Origin: CAVOKN01 sp963696505
Lineage (GTDB): Bacteria; Pseudomonadota; Gammaproteobacteria; Burkholderiales; Rhodocyclaceae
DNA length: 64,000 nucleotides
NCBI GenBank assembly: GCA_963696505.1
Contig: CAVOKN010000011.1
Coordinates: forward strand, 124,001-188,000
Reading direction: 5' to 3'
Under the pieces are notes generated by a model. That model was not told the origin of the DNA and searched no databases. It saw nothing but the letters and a program-made list of their open reading frames with translations. The stretch's first letter is position 1. Every line of letters starts with the position of its first letter. A program made the position numbers and the translations under genes. Below are positions 26,927 to 35,093 of the stretch, one piece after another.

Positions 26927-27941
26927 GGCCAGTCCGCTGCGCCCGCCCCAGCGCGCGGCGCAGGCGCAGGGCGCAGGGCGCGATGCGAAACCTCATCCCG
27001 AGGGGGCGGTGCGTGGGCGTCGCGCGCCGCCGGCCGTCGTCGATGAAACCTCGTTCAAGCTGCACAAGGCGCTGGCCGAGGCGGGTCTGGGGTCGCGCCG
27101 CGACCTGGAGCAATGGATAGTCGCCGGGCGCGTCAGCGTCAACGGGGTGCCGGCCCATGTCGGCCAGCGCGTCGGGCCGCGCGACCGGGTCAAGGTCAAT
27201 GGCCGGCTGGTGCACCTGCGCTTCGCCGAGCGGCCACCGCGGCTGCTGATCTACCACAAGCCGGAAGGCGAGATCGTTTCCCGCGACGACCCCGAGGGGC
27301 GAGCGAGCGTTTTCGATCGGCTGCCGCCGCTCAAGGGCGGGCGTTGGGTGGCGATCGGCCGGCTTGACTTCAACACCTCCGGCCTGCTGCTGTTCACCAC
27401 CGGCGGCGAACTGGCCAACCGCATGATGCATCCGCGCTACGGCATCGTGCGCGAGTACGCCGTGCGGCTGGTGGGCGAACTGGGCGTGGAGCGGCGCGAG
27501 GCGCTACGCGACGGTGTCGTCCTGGACGACGGCGTGTCCTGCTTCGACAGCCTGGAGGATGCCGGCGGCGAAGGGACCAACCACTGGTACCGGGTGACGC
27601 TGGCGGAAGGACGCAACCGCGAAGTGCGGCGCCTGTTCGAGGCGGTCGGCATGACGGTGAGCCGCCTCATCCGCGTGCGCTACGGTCCGGTGGAGTTGCC
27701 GCGCCGCCTGAAGCGCGGCATGTGGGCAGAGATGAGCGAGGCCGAAACCCTCGATCTGATGCGCGGCCTGGGCGGCAAGCTGCGAGGCGCGGGGCCGGAG
27801 CAGGTCGCGCCGCGCCGCGGGAAACGGGAGCCCGGTGCGCCTCCGGCGGCCGAGGCAGCGCGCCCGGCTGCGGGCGGCCCCCGACCGCGCGTCCGGAGCG
27901 CCGCGGCGCCGCGGCGGCCGCGCAGGGATGCGGGGAAATGA
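26910..27941 (+). CDS. rluB: 23S rRNA pseudouridine(2605) synthase
   Basis: 343 residues. An S4 RNA-binding domain (about 45-110: KALAEAGLGSRRDLEQWI) precedes the RsuA-type catalytic domain with GRLDFNTSGLLLF, whose Asp is the catalytic residue. The N-terminal 35 residues and the C-terminal 65 are basic, disordered extensions. The TTG start lies inside the end of scpB after GAAGGGG. scpB-rluB adjacency supports RluB rather than RluE or RsuA. Confidence 0.92.
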   Translation: MATRRKASPLRPPQRAAQAQGAGRDAKPHPEGAVRGRRAPPAVVDETSFKLHKALAEAGLGSRRDLEQWIVAGRVSVNGVPAHVGQRVGPRDRVKVNGRLVHLRFAERPPRLLIYHKPEGEIVSRDDPEGRASVFDRLPPLKGGRWVAIGRLDFNTSGLLLFTTGGELANRMMHPRYGIVREYAVRLVGELGVERREALRDGVVLDDGVSCFDSLEDAGGEGTNHWYRVTLAEGRNREVRRLFEAVGMTVSRLIRVRYGPVELPRRLKRGMWAEMSEAETLDLMRGLGGKLRGAGPEQVAPRRGKREPGAPPAAEAARPAAGGPRPRVRSAAAPRRPRRDAGK

Positions 27942-27971
27942 TTGTCGGTGCAGCGACCGCTTTGCTATAAT
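27942..27971 (+). promoter_or_regulatory. promoter of the rimP-nusA-infB operon
   Basis: TTGTCG and a perfect TATAAT are spaced by 18 bases, with TG two bases before the -10 (TGCTATAAT). Transcription should start near 27978, giving a leader of about 130 bases before rimP. Confidence 0.7.
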
Positions 27972-27977
27972 CCCGCT

Positions 27978-28070
27978 GTTTTTTCGGTCGCGGTGTTGCC
28001 GGGCAGCATGCGCCGGTGATCCGCAAGGCGGTCGAGGCGAATTCAGGGATGGGCGTTATGCCCATTTTTT
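27978..28070 (+). promoter_or_regulatory. rimP leader with intrinsic-terminator hairpin (attenuator)
   Basis: Inside the leader, ATGGGC-GTTAT-GCCCAT (28049-28065) is followed by a run of six T. This is a Rho-independent terminator placed between promoter and rimP. Such terminators upstream of rimP occur across proteobacteria and have been described as the rimP leader RNA, presumably an attenuation device, perhaps sensing NusA. No second, antiterminator pairing is obvious to me. Confidence 0.6.
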
Positions 28071-28105
28071 ATTTGTAGCGTCGGACAGGCGGAATCAGGC
28101 GGGCG

Positions 28106-28555
28106 ATGGGGCTGGCGTTGGATCTGGCGGGGCTCATAGGGCAGGCGGTGAGCGGACTCGGCTACGAGTTCGTGGACCTGGAGAGCACGCCGCGCGGGCG
28201 CATGCTGCGAGTGTTCATCGACAACCCGGCCCAGCCCGGCGCGGTGAGCGTCAACGACTGCGCGCGGGTGAGCAACCACCTGACGCGGCTGTTCGAAGTG
28301 GAGAACGTCAACTACGACCGCCTCGAAGTGTCGTCGCCGGGGCTGGACCGGGTGCTTAAGACGGTGCGGGATTTCGAGCGCTTCGCCGGGCAGGAGGTGC
28401 TGGTCAAGCTGCGGCTGCCGCTGGAGGGTCGGCGCAATTTCACCGGCGCCCTCGGTCCGGTGGCCGACGGGAAGCTGACGCTGCAAAGCGGCGACAAGAG
28501 CGTGACGCTGGAATTGGCGCAGATCGAGAAGGCGCGCCTGGTGCCCAAGTACTGA
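28106..28555 (+). CDS. rimP: ribosome maturation factor RimP
   Basis: 149 residues. Conserved segments are YEFVDLES, LRVFIDNP, DCARVSNHL, LEVSSPGLDRVL and a C-terminal SH3-like domain. It assists 30S subunit assembly. It is the first gene of the rimP-nusA-infB-rbfA-truB cluster, behind a strong promoter and attenuator-like hairpin. Confidence 0.97.
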   Translation: MGLALDLAGLIGQAVSGLGYEFVDLESTPRGRMLRVFIDNPAQPGAVSVNDCARVSNHLTRLFEVENVNYDRLEVSSPGLDRVLKTVRDFERFAGQEVLVKLRLPLEGRRNFTGALGPVADGKLTLQSGDKSVTLELAQIEKARLVPKY

Positions 28556-28598
28556 GAAGCTGGATTTGACGGATCTGAGGTTTTCTGGAGGTCGGGAG

Positions 28599-30071
28599 AT
28601 GAGCAAGGAAATCCTGTTGCTGGTGGACGCGCTGGCGCGAGAGAAGAACGTCGGCAAGGACATCGTCTTCGCGGCGCTGGAATCCGCGCTTGCCTCCGCG
28701 ACCAAGAAGCGCATCCACGACGAGGCCGACGTACGGGTGTCGGTCGACCGCGAGAGCGGCGAGTACGAATCCTTCCGCCGCTGGCTGGTGGTGGCCGACG
28801 AGGCGCTGGAGAACGAGGAGGTGCAGATCGCCCTCAGCGATGCGCAGAAGCAGGTGTCCGACGTCCAGCTCGACGAGTACATCGAGGAAGGGCTGGAGCC
28901 CATCGAATTCGGCCGCATCGGCGCCCAGGCGGCCAAGCAGGTGATCCTGCAGAGGATACGCGACGCCGAGCGCGAGCAGGTGCTGGCGGACTTCCTGGAG
29001 CGCAAGGAGCACGTCGTCAACGGTCAGATCAAGCGCATCGAGCGCGGCAACGCCATCATCGAAGTTGGCCGCATGGAGGCGCTGCTGCCCCGCGACCACA
29101 TCATCCCCAAGGAGAATGTGCGCGTCGGCGACCGCGTGCGTGCCTACCTGATGCGGGTCGAGCGCGGCGTGCGCGGCCCGCAGCTCATCCTGTCGCGCAC
29201 CGCGCCCGAGTTCATCATGAAGCTGTTCGAACTCGAAGTGCCGGAGATCGAGGACGGGCTGCTGGAGATCAAGGCTGCGGCGCGGGACCCCGGCGTGCGC
29301 GCCAAGATCGCCGTCAAGTCCAACGACCAGCGCATCGACCCGATCGGCACCTGCGTCGGCATGCGCGGTTCAAGAGTGCAGGCGGTGACCAACGAGCTGG
29401 CGGGGGAGCGGGTGGACATCATCCTCTGGTCGCCGGACCCGGCGCAGTTCGTGATCGGCGCGTTGGCGCCCGCCGATGTCAACAGCATCACGGTGGACGA
29501 GGATTCCCACAGCATGGACGTGGTGGTGGACGAGGCCAACCTGGCCATCGCCATCGGCCGCGCCGGACAGAACGTGCGTCTGGCGTCGGAGCTTACCGGC
29601 TGGACCATCAATCTGATGACGGTGGAAGAGTCGCAGAAGAAGTCGGACGAGGAACACGGCCATATCCGCGCCCTGTTCATCGAGAAGCTGGACGTGGACG
29701 AGGAACTGGCCAACCTGCTGATCGAGGAGGGCTTCTCGACCATCGAGGAAGTGGCCTACGTGCCGCTCCAGGAAATGCTGGAGATCGAGGCCTTCGACGA
29801 AGAGACGGTGAACGAGCTGCGCAACCGGGCGCGCAATGTGCTGCTTACCGAGGCGATTGTCGACGAGGAGCAGCTGGACAAGGTGAAGGACGATCTGCTG
29901 CAGCTGGAGGGCATGGACAAGCCTCTGGCGGCGAAGCTGGCGCGGGCCAACGTGTGTACGCGCGACGACCTGGCGGATCTGGCAGTGGATGAGTTGGTGG
30001 AGCTTGCCGGCATCGATGCCGATCGGGCGAAGAACCTGATTACCACGGCGCGAGCCCACTGGTTTCAGTAA
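28599..30071 (+). CDS. nusA: transcription termination/antitermination factor NusA
   Basis: 490 residues from ATG 28599 behind GGAGG. Domains in order: RNA-polymerase-binding N-terminal domain (1-125), S1 (about 130-200), KH1 and KH2 (about 200-345, with GTCVGMRGSRVQ and AIGRAGQNVRLAS), and two acidic C-terminal repeats (about 365-490). NusA modulates pausing, termination and antitermination. Confidence 0.98.
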   Translation: MSKEILLLVDALAREKNVGKDIVFAALESALASATKKRIHDEADVRVSVDRESGEYESFRRWLVVADEALENEEVQIALSDAQKQVSDVQLDEYIEEGLEPIEFGRIGAQAAKQVILQRIRDAEREQVLADFLERKEHVVNGQIKRIERGNAIIEVGRMEALLPRDHIIPKENVRVGDRVRAYLMRVERGVRGPQLILSRTAPEFIMKLFELEVPEIEDGLLEIKAAARDPGVRAKIAVKSNDQRIDPIGTCVGMRGSRVQAVTNELAGERVDIILWSPDPAQFVIGALAPADVNSITVDEDSHSMDVVVDEANLAIAIGRAGQNVRLASELTGWTINLMTVEESQKKSDEEHGHIRALFIEKLDVDEELANLLIEEGFSTIEEVAYVPLQEMLEIEAFDEETVNELRNRARNVLLTEAIVDEEQLDKVKDDLLQLEGMDKPLAAKLARANVCTRDDLADLAVDELVELAGIDADRAKNLITTARAHWFQ

Positions 30072-30086
30072 TCGTGGGGAACTGAC

Positions 30087-32621
30087 ATGGCACAGACGAG
30101 CGTAATCCAGTTCGCCAGCGAGCTGAAAATGCCGGCGACGGCGCTGCTGGAACAGTTGCAGAAGGCGGGGGTCGAGAAGCAGGCCGAGTCCGATGTGCTC
30201 TCCGAGCAGGACAAGAGCCGCCTGCTGGAGTACCTGCGCCGCTCCCACGGCGAGACCCAGCTCAAGACCAAGATCACGCTGACGCGCAAGCAGACCACCG
30301 AGATCAAGAGATCGGACTCGTCCGGCAAATCGCGCACCATCCAGGTGGAGGTGCGCAAGAAGCGGGTGCTGATCAAGCGCGACGAGCCGGTGGTCGAACC
30401 GATTTCTCCTGCGACCCCCGGCGCACCGCTGATCGACGACGAGCAGGTCGCGCTGCGCGAGCAGGAGGCGAAGCGCCAGGCGGAACTGGCGGCGATCCAG
30501 GCCGCGGAACTCAAGGACAAGCAGGAGCGCGAGCAGCGCGCCAGGCAGGAGGCGGAAGAGCGTCTGGCGCAGATGCAGGCCGCCGCCGAGGCCGCCAAGT
30601 TGCCCGAGGCGCCCGCCGGCGCCGCACCCGCTGCGCCCGCCGCACCCGCCGCACCCGCCACGCCGGGGACGCTGCGCAAGCCGCCGGTCAAGACGGACGG
30701 CGCGAAAAAGAAAGCCCCCAGCACCTGGAAGGACGAGGCCGCCAAGCGCCGCAGCATCAAGACCCGCGGCTCCGACGGTGTAGCCGGCTGGCGCGGCGCC
30801 AAGGGCGGCCGCCACCGTCACGACGAAGGCCACGCGCCGGCGGCGATGCCGGCGGAACCGATGGTGCGCGAGGTGCTGGTGCCCGAAACCATCAGCGTGG
30901 CCGACCTGGCCCACAAGATGGCGGTCAAGGCCACCGAGCTGATCAAGACCATGATCAAGATGGGCACCATGGTCACCATCAACCAGGTGCTGGACCAGGA
31001 AACGGCGATGATCGTGGTCGAGGAAATGGGCCACGTCGCCAAGCCGGCCAAGTTCGACGAGCCGGACGCCTACCTGACCGAATCGGCCGATAGCCAGAAG
31101 GACGTTGTAATGGAGCACCGCGCACCGGTGGTGACGGTGATGGGCCACGTCGACCACGGCAAGACCTCGCTGCTGGACTACATCCGCAAGACGCGGGTCG
31201 CCTCCGGCGAGGCGGGAGGCATCACCCAGCACATCGGCGCCTATCACGTCGAAACCCCGCGCGGCGTGGTCACCTTCCTCGACACGCCGGGCCACGAGGC
31301 CTTCACCGCGATGCGCGCGCGCGGCGCCAAGGCCACCGACATCGTCATCCTGGTGGTCGCCGCCGACGACGGGGTCATGCCCCAGACCAAGGAGGCGATC
31401 GCCCACGCCAGGGCCGCCGGCGTGCCGCTGGTGGTGGCGATCAACAAGATCGACAAGCCCGATGCCAATCCGGATCGGGTCAAGCAGGAGTTGGTCGCCG
31501 AGAGCGTGGTGCCGGAGGAATACGGCGGCGAGTCGCCCTTCGTGCAGGTGTCGGCCAAGACCGGCCAGGGCATCGACGACCTGCTGGAGAACGTGCTGCT
31601 CCAGGCCGAGGTGCTGGAATTGAAGTCGCCCAAGGACGCGCTGGCCAAGGGCCTGATCATCGAGGCGCGGCTGGACAAGGGCAAGGGACCGGTCGCCACC
31701 ATGCTGGTCCAGTCGGGCACGCTCAAGCGGGGCGACGTGCTGCTGGCGGGCGCGGTGTTCGGACGTGTGCGGGCGATGCTGGACGAGAACGGCAAGCCGG
31801 TGGATGCGGCCGGTCCGTCGATTCCGGTGGAGATCCAGGGCTTGTCCGACGTGCCCTTGGCGGGCGACGAGGCGATGGCGCTGGGCGACGAGCGCAAGGC
31901 GCGCGAGATCGCGCTGTTCCGCCAGGGCAAGTTCCGCGACGTCAAGCTCGCCAAGCAGCAGGCGGCGAAGCTGGAGACCATGTTCGAACAGATGGGCGAG
32001 GGCGAGGTCAAGTCCCTGACGCTGATCATCAAGGCCGATGTGCAGGGCTCGCAGGAAGCGCTGGTCCACGCCTTGTCCAAGCTCTCCACCGACGAGGTCA
32101 AGGTGCAGGTGATCCACGCCGCGGTGGGCGGCATCACCGAGTCGGACGTGAACCTCGCCTTGGCGTCGAAGGCGGTGATCATCGGCTTCAACACCCGGGC
32201 CGACGCCCAGGCGCGCAAGATGGCCGAGCACGTCGGCGTCAACATCCGCTACTACAACATCATCTACGACGCGGTGGACGAGGTGAAGGCCGCGCTCTCC
32301 GGCATGCTGTCGCCGGAGAAGAAGGAGGCCATCATCGGCCTGGTGGAGATCCGCCAGGTGTTCCGCATCTCCCGCGTCGGCTCGGTTGCCGGCTGCATGG
32401 TGCTCGACGGCGTGGTCAAGCGCGGCTCGCAGGTGCGCCTGCTGCGCGACCAGGTGGTCACGTGGACCGGCGAGCTGGATTCGCTCAAGCGCTTCAAGGA
32501 CGATGCGCGCGAGGTCAAGGCGGGCTTCGAGTGCGGCCTCAACCTGAAGAACTACAACGACATCCAGGAAGGCGACCAGCTCGAGATCTTCGAGATACAG
32601 GAAGTCGCGCGTACGCTATAA
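30087..32621 (+). CDS. infB: translation initiation factor IF-2
   Basis: 844 residues. An N-terminal IF2N domain, a long Ala/Glu/Arg coiled linker with an AAPAAPAAPA tract, and a second IF2N (about 265-320) precede the GTPase domain. The latter has G1 GHVDHGKTS, G3 DTPGHE and G4 NKID. The C-terminal domains end in QEGDQLEIFEIQEVARTL. IF-2 brings fMet-tRNA to the 30S subunit. Confidence 0.98.
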   Translation: MAQTSVIQFASELKMPATALLEQLQKAGVEKQAESDVLSEQDKSRLLEYLRRSHGETQLKTKITLTRKQTTEIKRSDSSGKSRTIQVEVRKKRVLIKRDEPVVEPISPATPGAPLIDDEQVALREQEAKRQAELAAIQAAELKDKQEREQRARQEAEERLAQMQAAAEAAKLPEAPAGAAPAAPAAPAAPATPGTLRKPPVKTDGAKKKAPSTWKDEAAKRRSIKTRGSDGVAGWRGAKGGRHRHDEGHAPAAMPAEPMVREVLVPETISVADLAHKMAVKATELIKTMIKMGTMVTINQVLDQETAMIVVEEMGHVAKPAKFDEPDAYLTESADSQKDVVMEHRAPVVTVMGHVDHGKTSLLDYIRKTRVASGEAGGITQHIGAYHVETPRGVVTFLDTPGHEAFTAMRARGAKATDIVILVVAADDGVMPQTKEAIAHARAAGVPLVVAINKIDKPDANPDRVKQELVAESVVPEEYGGESPFVQVSAKTGQGIDDLLENVLLQAEVLELKSPKDALAKGLIIEARLDKGKGPVATMLVQSGTLKRGDVLLAGAVFGRVRAMLDENGKPVDAAGPSIPVEIQGLSDVPLAGDEAMALGDERKAREIALFRQGKFRDVKLAKQQAAKLETMFEQMGEGEVKSLTLIIKADVQGSQEALVHALSKLSTDEVKVQVIHAAVGGITESDVNLALASKAVIIGFNTRADAQARKMAEHVGVNIRYYNIIYDAVDEVKAALSGMLSPEKKEAIIGLVEIRQVFRISRVGSVAGCMVLDGVVKRGSQVRLLRDQVVTWTGELDSLKRFKDDAREVKAGFECGLNLKNYNDIQEGDQLEIFEIQEVARTL

Positions 32622-32626
32622 GTGCC

Positions 32627-32710
32627 GTAGGGCGGAAACGGCCCGAGGGGCCGCATTCCGCCGCGACCGCCATGGTGGAAGGCGCGCCTGCGGCGCTTTT
32701 CCACCCTACG
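32627..32710. repeat. two REP-like hairpins between infB and rbfA
   Basis: GTAGGGCGGAAACGGCCCGA pairs with ...GCATTCCGCC. A second arm pair, GTGGAAGGCGC and GCGCTTTTCCAC, ends in CCTACGC. Both begin or end with the GTAGG/CCTAC border also seen in other repeats here. They may attenuate or stabilise the mRNA between the two genes. Confidence 0.6.
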
Positions 32711-32739
32711 CATCGAACCGACGTAGAACATCCGCGAAC

Positions 32740-33105
32740 ATGCCAAGAGACTTCTCCCGCAGCCTGCGGGTCGCCGACCAGATCCAGCGCGAGCTTGCGG
32801 AACTGATCCGCACCGAGCTGAAGGATCCACGCGTCGGTCTGATCACCCTGACTGGCGTCGAGGTCAGCCCCGACTACGCTCACGCCAAGGTGTTCTTCTC
32901 CACGCTCGACGCGGCGCACCTGGCGGACGTGCGCGCCGGGCTGCTGCGCGCTGCGGGCTTCCTGCGCCACGAGCTGGGCCGCCGCATCCGCCTGCACACG
33001 CTGCCCGAACTGCATTTCGAGTACGACCCCTCGGTGGAGCAAGGCATGCGCCTGTCGAAGCTGATCGACGAGGCGATCGACTCGGATCTCAAGCACCCGT
33101 CCTGA
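32740..33105 (+). CDS. rbfA: 30S ribosome-binding factor RbfA
   Basis: 121 residues with the KH-like core (RSLRVADQIQRELAELI, DPRVGLITLTGVEVSPDYAHAKVFFS, LHFEYDPSVEQGMRL). It is needed for late 16S rRNA processing and cold adaptation. It lies 118 bases after infB, separated by REP-like hairpins, and 16 bases before truB. Confidence 0.97.
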   Translation: MPRDFSRSLRVADQIQRELAELIRTELKDPRVGLITLTGVEVSPDYAHAKVFFSTLDAAHLADVRAGLLRAAGFLRHELGRRIRLHTLPELHFEYDPSVEQGMRLSKLIDEAIDSDLKHPS

Positions 33106-33121
33106 AGGCGGGTTGCCGACG

Positions 33122-34033
33122 ATGGCGGGCGCACGTGCCGCGCGGCGCCAGCTGGATGGCGTGCTGCTGCTCGACAAGCCGACGGGCATAAGTTCCAACG
33201 CCGCGCTCCAGGCGGCGAAGCGGCTGTTCAATGCCCTCAAGGCCGGCCACACCGGCACCCTAGATCCGCTGGCCAGCGGCCTGCTGCCCCTATGCTTTGG
33301 CGAGGCGACCAAGTTTACCCATGCGCTGCTCGACGCCGACAAGCGCTACCGCGCGACCCTGGTGCTCGGCGTGCGCACCAACACCGGCGACGCGGAGGGC
33401 ACGCTCATCGCGCGGCGGCCGGTGGCGCTCGAAAGTCAGGCGCTGGCGGACGCCGTGGCGCGCTTCGTCGGCGACATCGACCAGGTTCCTCCCATGTATT
33501 CGGCGTTGAAGCGCGACGGGCGGCCGCTCTACGAGCTGGCCCGTCAGGGTTTGGAAGTCGAGCGTGCGCCGCGCCGCGTGCGCATCGCCAGCGTCGAGGT
33601 GCTGCGCGTCGAGGGCGAGCGGCTGGAAATCGATGTCCGGTGCAGCAAGGGCACCTACATCCGCAGTCTTGCCGACGACCTCGGCGAAGCCCTCGGCTGC
33701 GGCGCTCACCTGGCGGCGCTGCGCCGAACGGCGACCGGCGGCTTCGGCCTGGCGCAGGCGACAACCCTCGAAGCACTCGAAGCCTTGTCCGCCGCCGGCC
33801 GCGACGCCTGTCTGCTGCCGCCGGATGCCCTCCTTGCCGACCTGCCGCGGATCGATCTCGATGCCGAGCGCAGCCGACTCCTGCTCCAGGGGCGCGGCAT
33901 AGCGGCGCCGGGCTGCGAAGGCGCAAGCCGCTGGCGTATCTATGACGAGGGCGGGCGCCTGCTCGGCCTCGCCGAGCCGCGCGACGACGGCCGGCTGTGG
34001 CCGCTGCGGCTGGTGGCGACCGGCGCGGCTTGA
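33122..34033 (+). CDS. truB: tRNA pseudouridine(55) synthase
   Basis: 303 residues from ATG 33122; TTG at 33113 is an alternative. The catalytic motif GHTGTLDPLASGLLP contains the nucleophilic Asp. VPPMYSALKRDGRPLYELAR and CSKGTYIRSLADDLG are conserved. It modifies U55 of the T-loop. Last gene of the rimP cluster. Confidence 0.97.
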   Translation: MAGARAARRQLDGVLLLDKPTGISSNAALQAAKRLFNALKAGHTGTLDPLASGLLPLCFGEATKFTHALLDADKRYRATLVLGVRTNTGDAEGTLIARRPVALESQALADAVARFVGDIDQVPPMYSALKRDGRPLYELARQGLEVERAPRRVRIASVEVLRVEGERLEIDVRCSKGTYIRSLADDLGEALGCGAHLAALRRTATGGFGLAQATTLEALEALSAAGRDACLLPPDALLADLPRIDLDAERSRLLLQGRGIAAPGCEGASRWRIYDEGGRLLGLAEPRDDGRLWPLRLVATGAA

Positions 34034-34061
34034 CGGTCCGTCGCGCCGGGCTACAAGAAAA

Positions 34062-34090
34062 TTGCAGGGCGCGGGGTCAGACGCTATAAT
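34062..34090 (+). promoter_or_regulatory. rpsT promoter
   Basis: TTGCAG and TATAAT with ideal 17-base spacing lie 35 bases before the rpsT start. The position fits the strong expression expected for a ribosomal protein gene. Confidence 0.75.
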
Positions 34091-34125
34091 TCGCGGCTTT
34101 TCAGAGTCCGGACGGAACCCGCACC

Positions 34126-34392
34126 ATGGCCAATACCATCCAAGCACGCAAGCGCGCGCGCCAGGCAGTCAAGCGTCGTGCCCACAACATGAGCCTGCGC
34201 TCCGAACTGCGCACGGCGATCAAGAGCGTGCGCAAGGCGATCGCCGGCGGCGACAAGACGGCGGCACAGGCAGCGTTCAAGGCGGCCCAGGGCACCATCG
34301 ACAGCATCGCCGACAAGAAGATCGTCCACAAGAATCTCGCCGCGCGCCAGAAGAGCCGCCTGTCCGCGGCCATCAAGGCAATTCCCGCCTGA
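34126..34392 (+). CDS. rpsT: 30S ribosomal protein S20
   Basis: 88 residues, strongly basic: MANTIQARKRARQAVKRRAHN is the standard S20 N-terminus and ADKKIVHKNLAARQKSRL the standard end. It binds 16S rRNA in the small subunit. It has its own near-consensus promoter after truB. Confidence 0.98.
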   Translation: MANTIQARKRARQAVKRRAHNMSLRSELRTAIKSVRKAIAGGDKTAAQAAFKAAQGTIDSIADKKIVHKNLAARQKSRLSAAIKAIPA

Positions 34393-34588
34393 ATTTCCCG
34401 TCCCGGCGCCGCCGGGATTCGAGTCGGCAGTGGTGGCGCGTCCGCGCCTGTCGTTGCCGGGTCACCTGCAATGATCCGCTGCAAGCAATCCTCCGGCGTC
34501 GACCGCCGGGCCCCATCGCTAGTCTCTTAACAGCGCAATAGTGACGATTTCGGCGAAGACTTGCCGAGACGCTGGGGTTGGGGGACTT

Positions 34589-34648
34589 ACAAGGGGGCTC
34601 GCCCCCTTGTTCGTCCTCGGGGGATATACAAGGGGAGTCTCCCCTTGT
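34589..34648. repeat. two tandem hairpins with ACAAGGGG stems
   Basis: ACAAGGGGGC-TC-GCCCCCTTGT (34589-34610) is followed 17 bases later by ACAAGGGGA-GTC-TCCCCTTGT (34628-34648). Each is followed by TCGT. The two are diverged copies of one unit. They could be RNA stems or a binding site; no T-run supports termination. Confidence 0.7.
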
Positions 34649-34676
34649 TCGTACGTGGCAGGTTTTTCGGCCGGCC

Positions 34677-34719
34677 CGAAGCTGGACAGCTCTTTGGTTC
34701 CGGCTCGGCCGGCTTAGGG
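34677..34719 (+). repeat. dispersed 43-bp repeat, copy 2
   Basis: CGAAGCTGGACAGCTCTTTG and onward matches the minus-strand copy at 8528-8570 at 37 of 43 positions. It ends 11 bases before a sigma-70 -35 box. Confidence 0.7.
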
Positions 34720-34730
34720 TGATCATTGCC

Positions 34731-34760
34731 TTGACTGCGCCAGAGCCTGCTTCCTATACT
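34731..34760 (+). promoter_or_regulatory. sigma-70 promoter of the small gene at 34792
   Basis: TTGACT and TATACT are spaced by 18 bases. The predicted transcription start near 34767 leaves a 25-base leader with GGGG before the ATG. Confidence 0.6.
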
Positions 34761-34791
34761 GGCATCATCTGATTGATTGGACTGGGGTTTC

Positions 34792-35004
34792 ATGAGGCCG
34801 CCGACGGTATCCAAGTTCGGTTTCCGCATCCGTACCCGCAAGGGCATCGTTGTCGTCGTCACGTTGCCGGGGCGCGATGCTGCGGATGCCGAGCGCAAGC
34901 TCCACCAGATCTACCGCGAATGCGAGGTGCTCGCGCGGGAAATCGACCCTGTCGTCGATCCCGCCGCAGACCTCGCGGACAGGTATCTGGAAGCGGTCCG
35001 CTGA
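34792..35004 (+). CDS. small conserved-looking protein, 70 residues
   Basis: ATG at 34792 sits behind GGGG and a good promoter. The protein begins with a basic beta-type segment (KFGFRIRTRKGIVVVVTLPG) and continues with a charged helix (DAERKLHQIYRECEVLAREID). This is a plausible small alpha/beta fold. I do not recognise a family. A hairpin followed by a T-rich stretch lies downstream, consistent with a single-gene transcript. Confidence 0.6.
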   Translation: MRPPTVSKFGFRIRTRKGIVVVVTLPGRDAADAERKLHQIYRECEVLAREIDPVVDPAADLADRYLEAVR

Positions 35005-35059
35005 GCTATACACGCCAGGGGTTTTGACTTAACATCTTGCCCTCTCACGATGGAGCCAA

Positions 35060-35088
35060 CACGGCGGCGCAGGCCGCCGTGTCGTTTT
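35060..35088 (+). terminator. hairpin with T-rich tail before argD
   Basis: ACGGCGGC-GCAG-GCCGCCGT (35061-35080) is followed by GTCGTTTT. It would terminate the transcript of the small upstream gene, or attenuate read-through into argD. Confidence 0.5.
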
Positions 35089-35093
35089 CAGAC

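Larger units (their letters stand above)
34393..34791. other. 399-base intergenic region with hairpins, a repeat and a promoter
   Basis: No coding frame is convincing here. From left to right it holds a GC-rich stem just after rpsT without a T-run, two tandem perfect hairpins (34589-34648), copy 2 of the 43-bp dispersed repeat (34677-34719) and a sigma-70 promoter (34731-34760) for the small gene that follows. Confidence 0.6.

Noticed and set aside
29370..32231. 953-residue minus-strand frame over nusA-infB
   Set aside because: Shadow of nusA and infB.
34589..34648. Tandem hairpins considered as a CRISPR array
   Set aside because: There are only two units, with diverged stems and no constant-length unique spacers. 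No cas gene is in the window.
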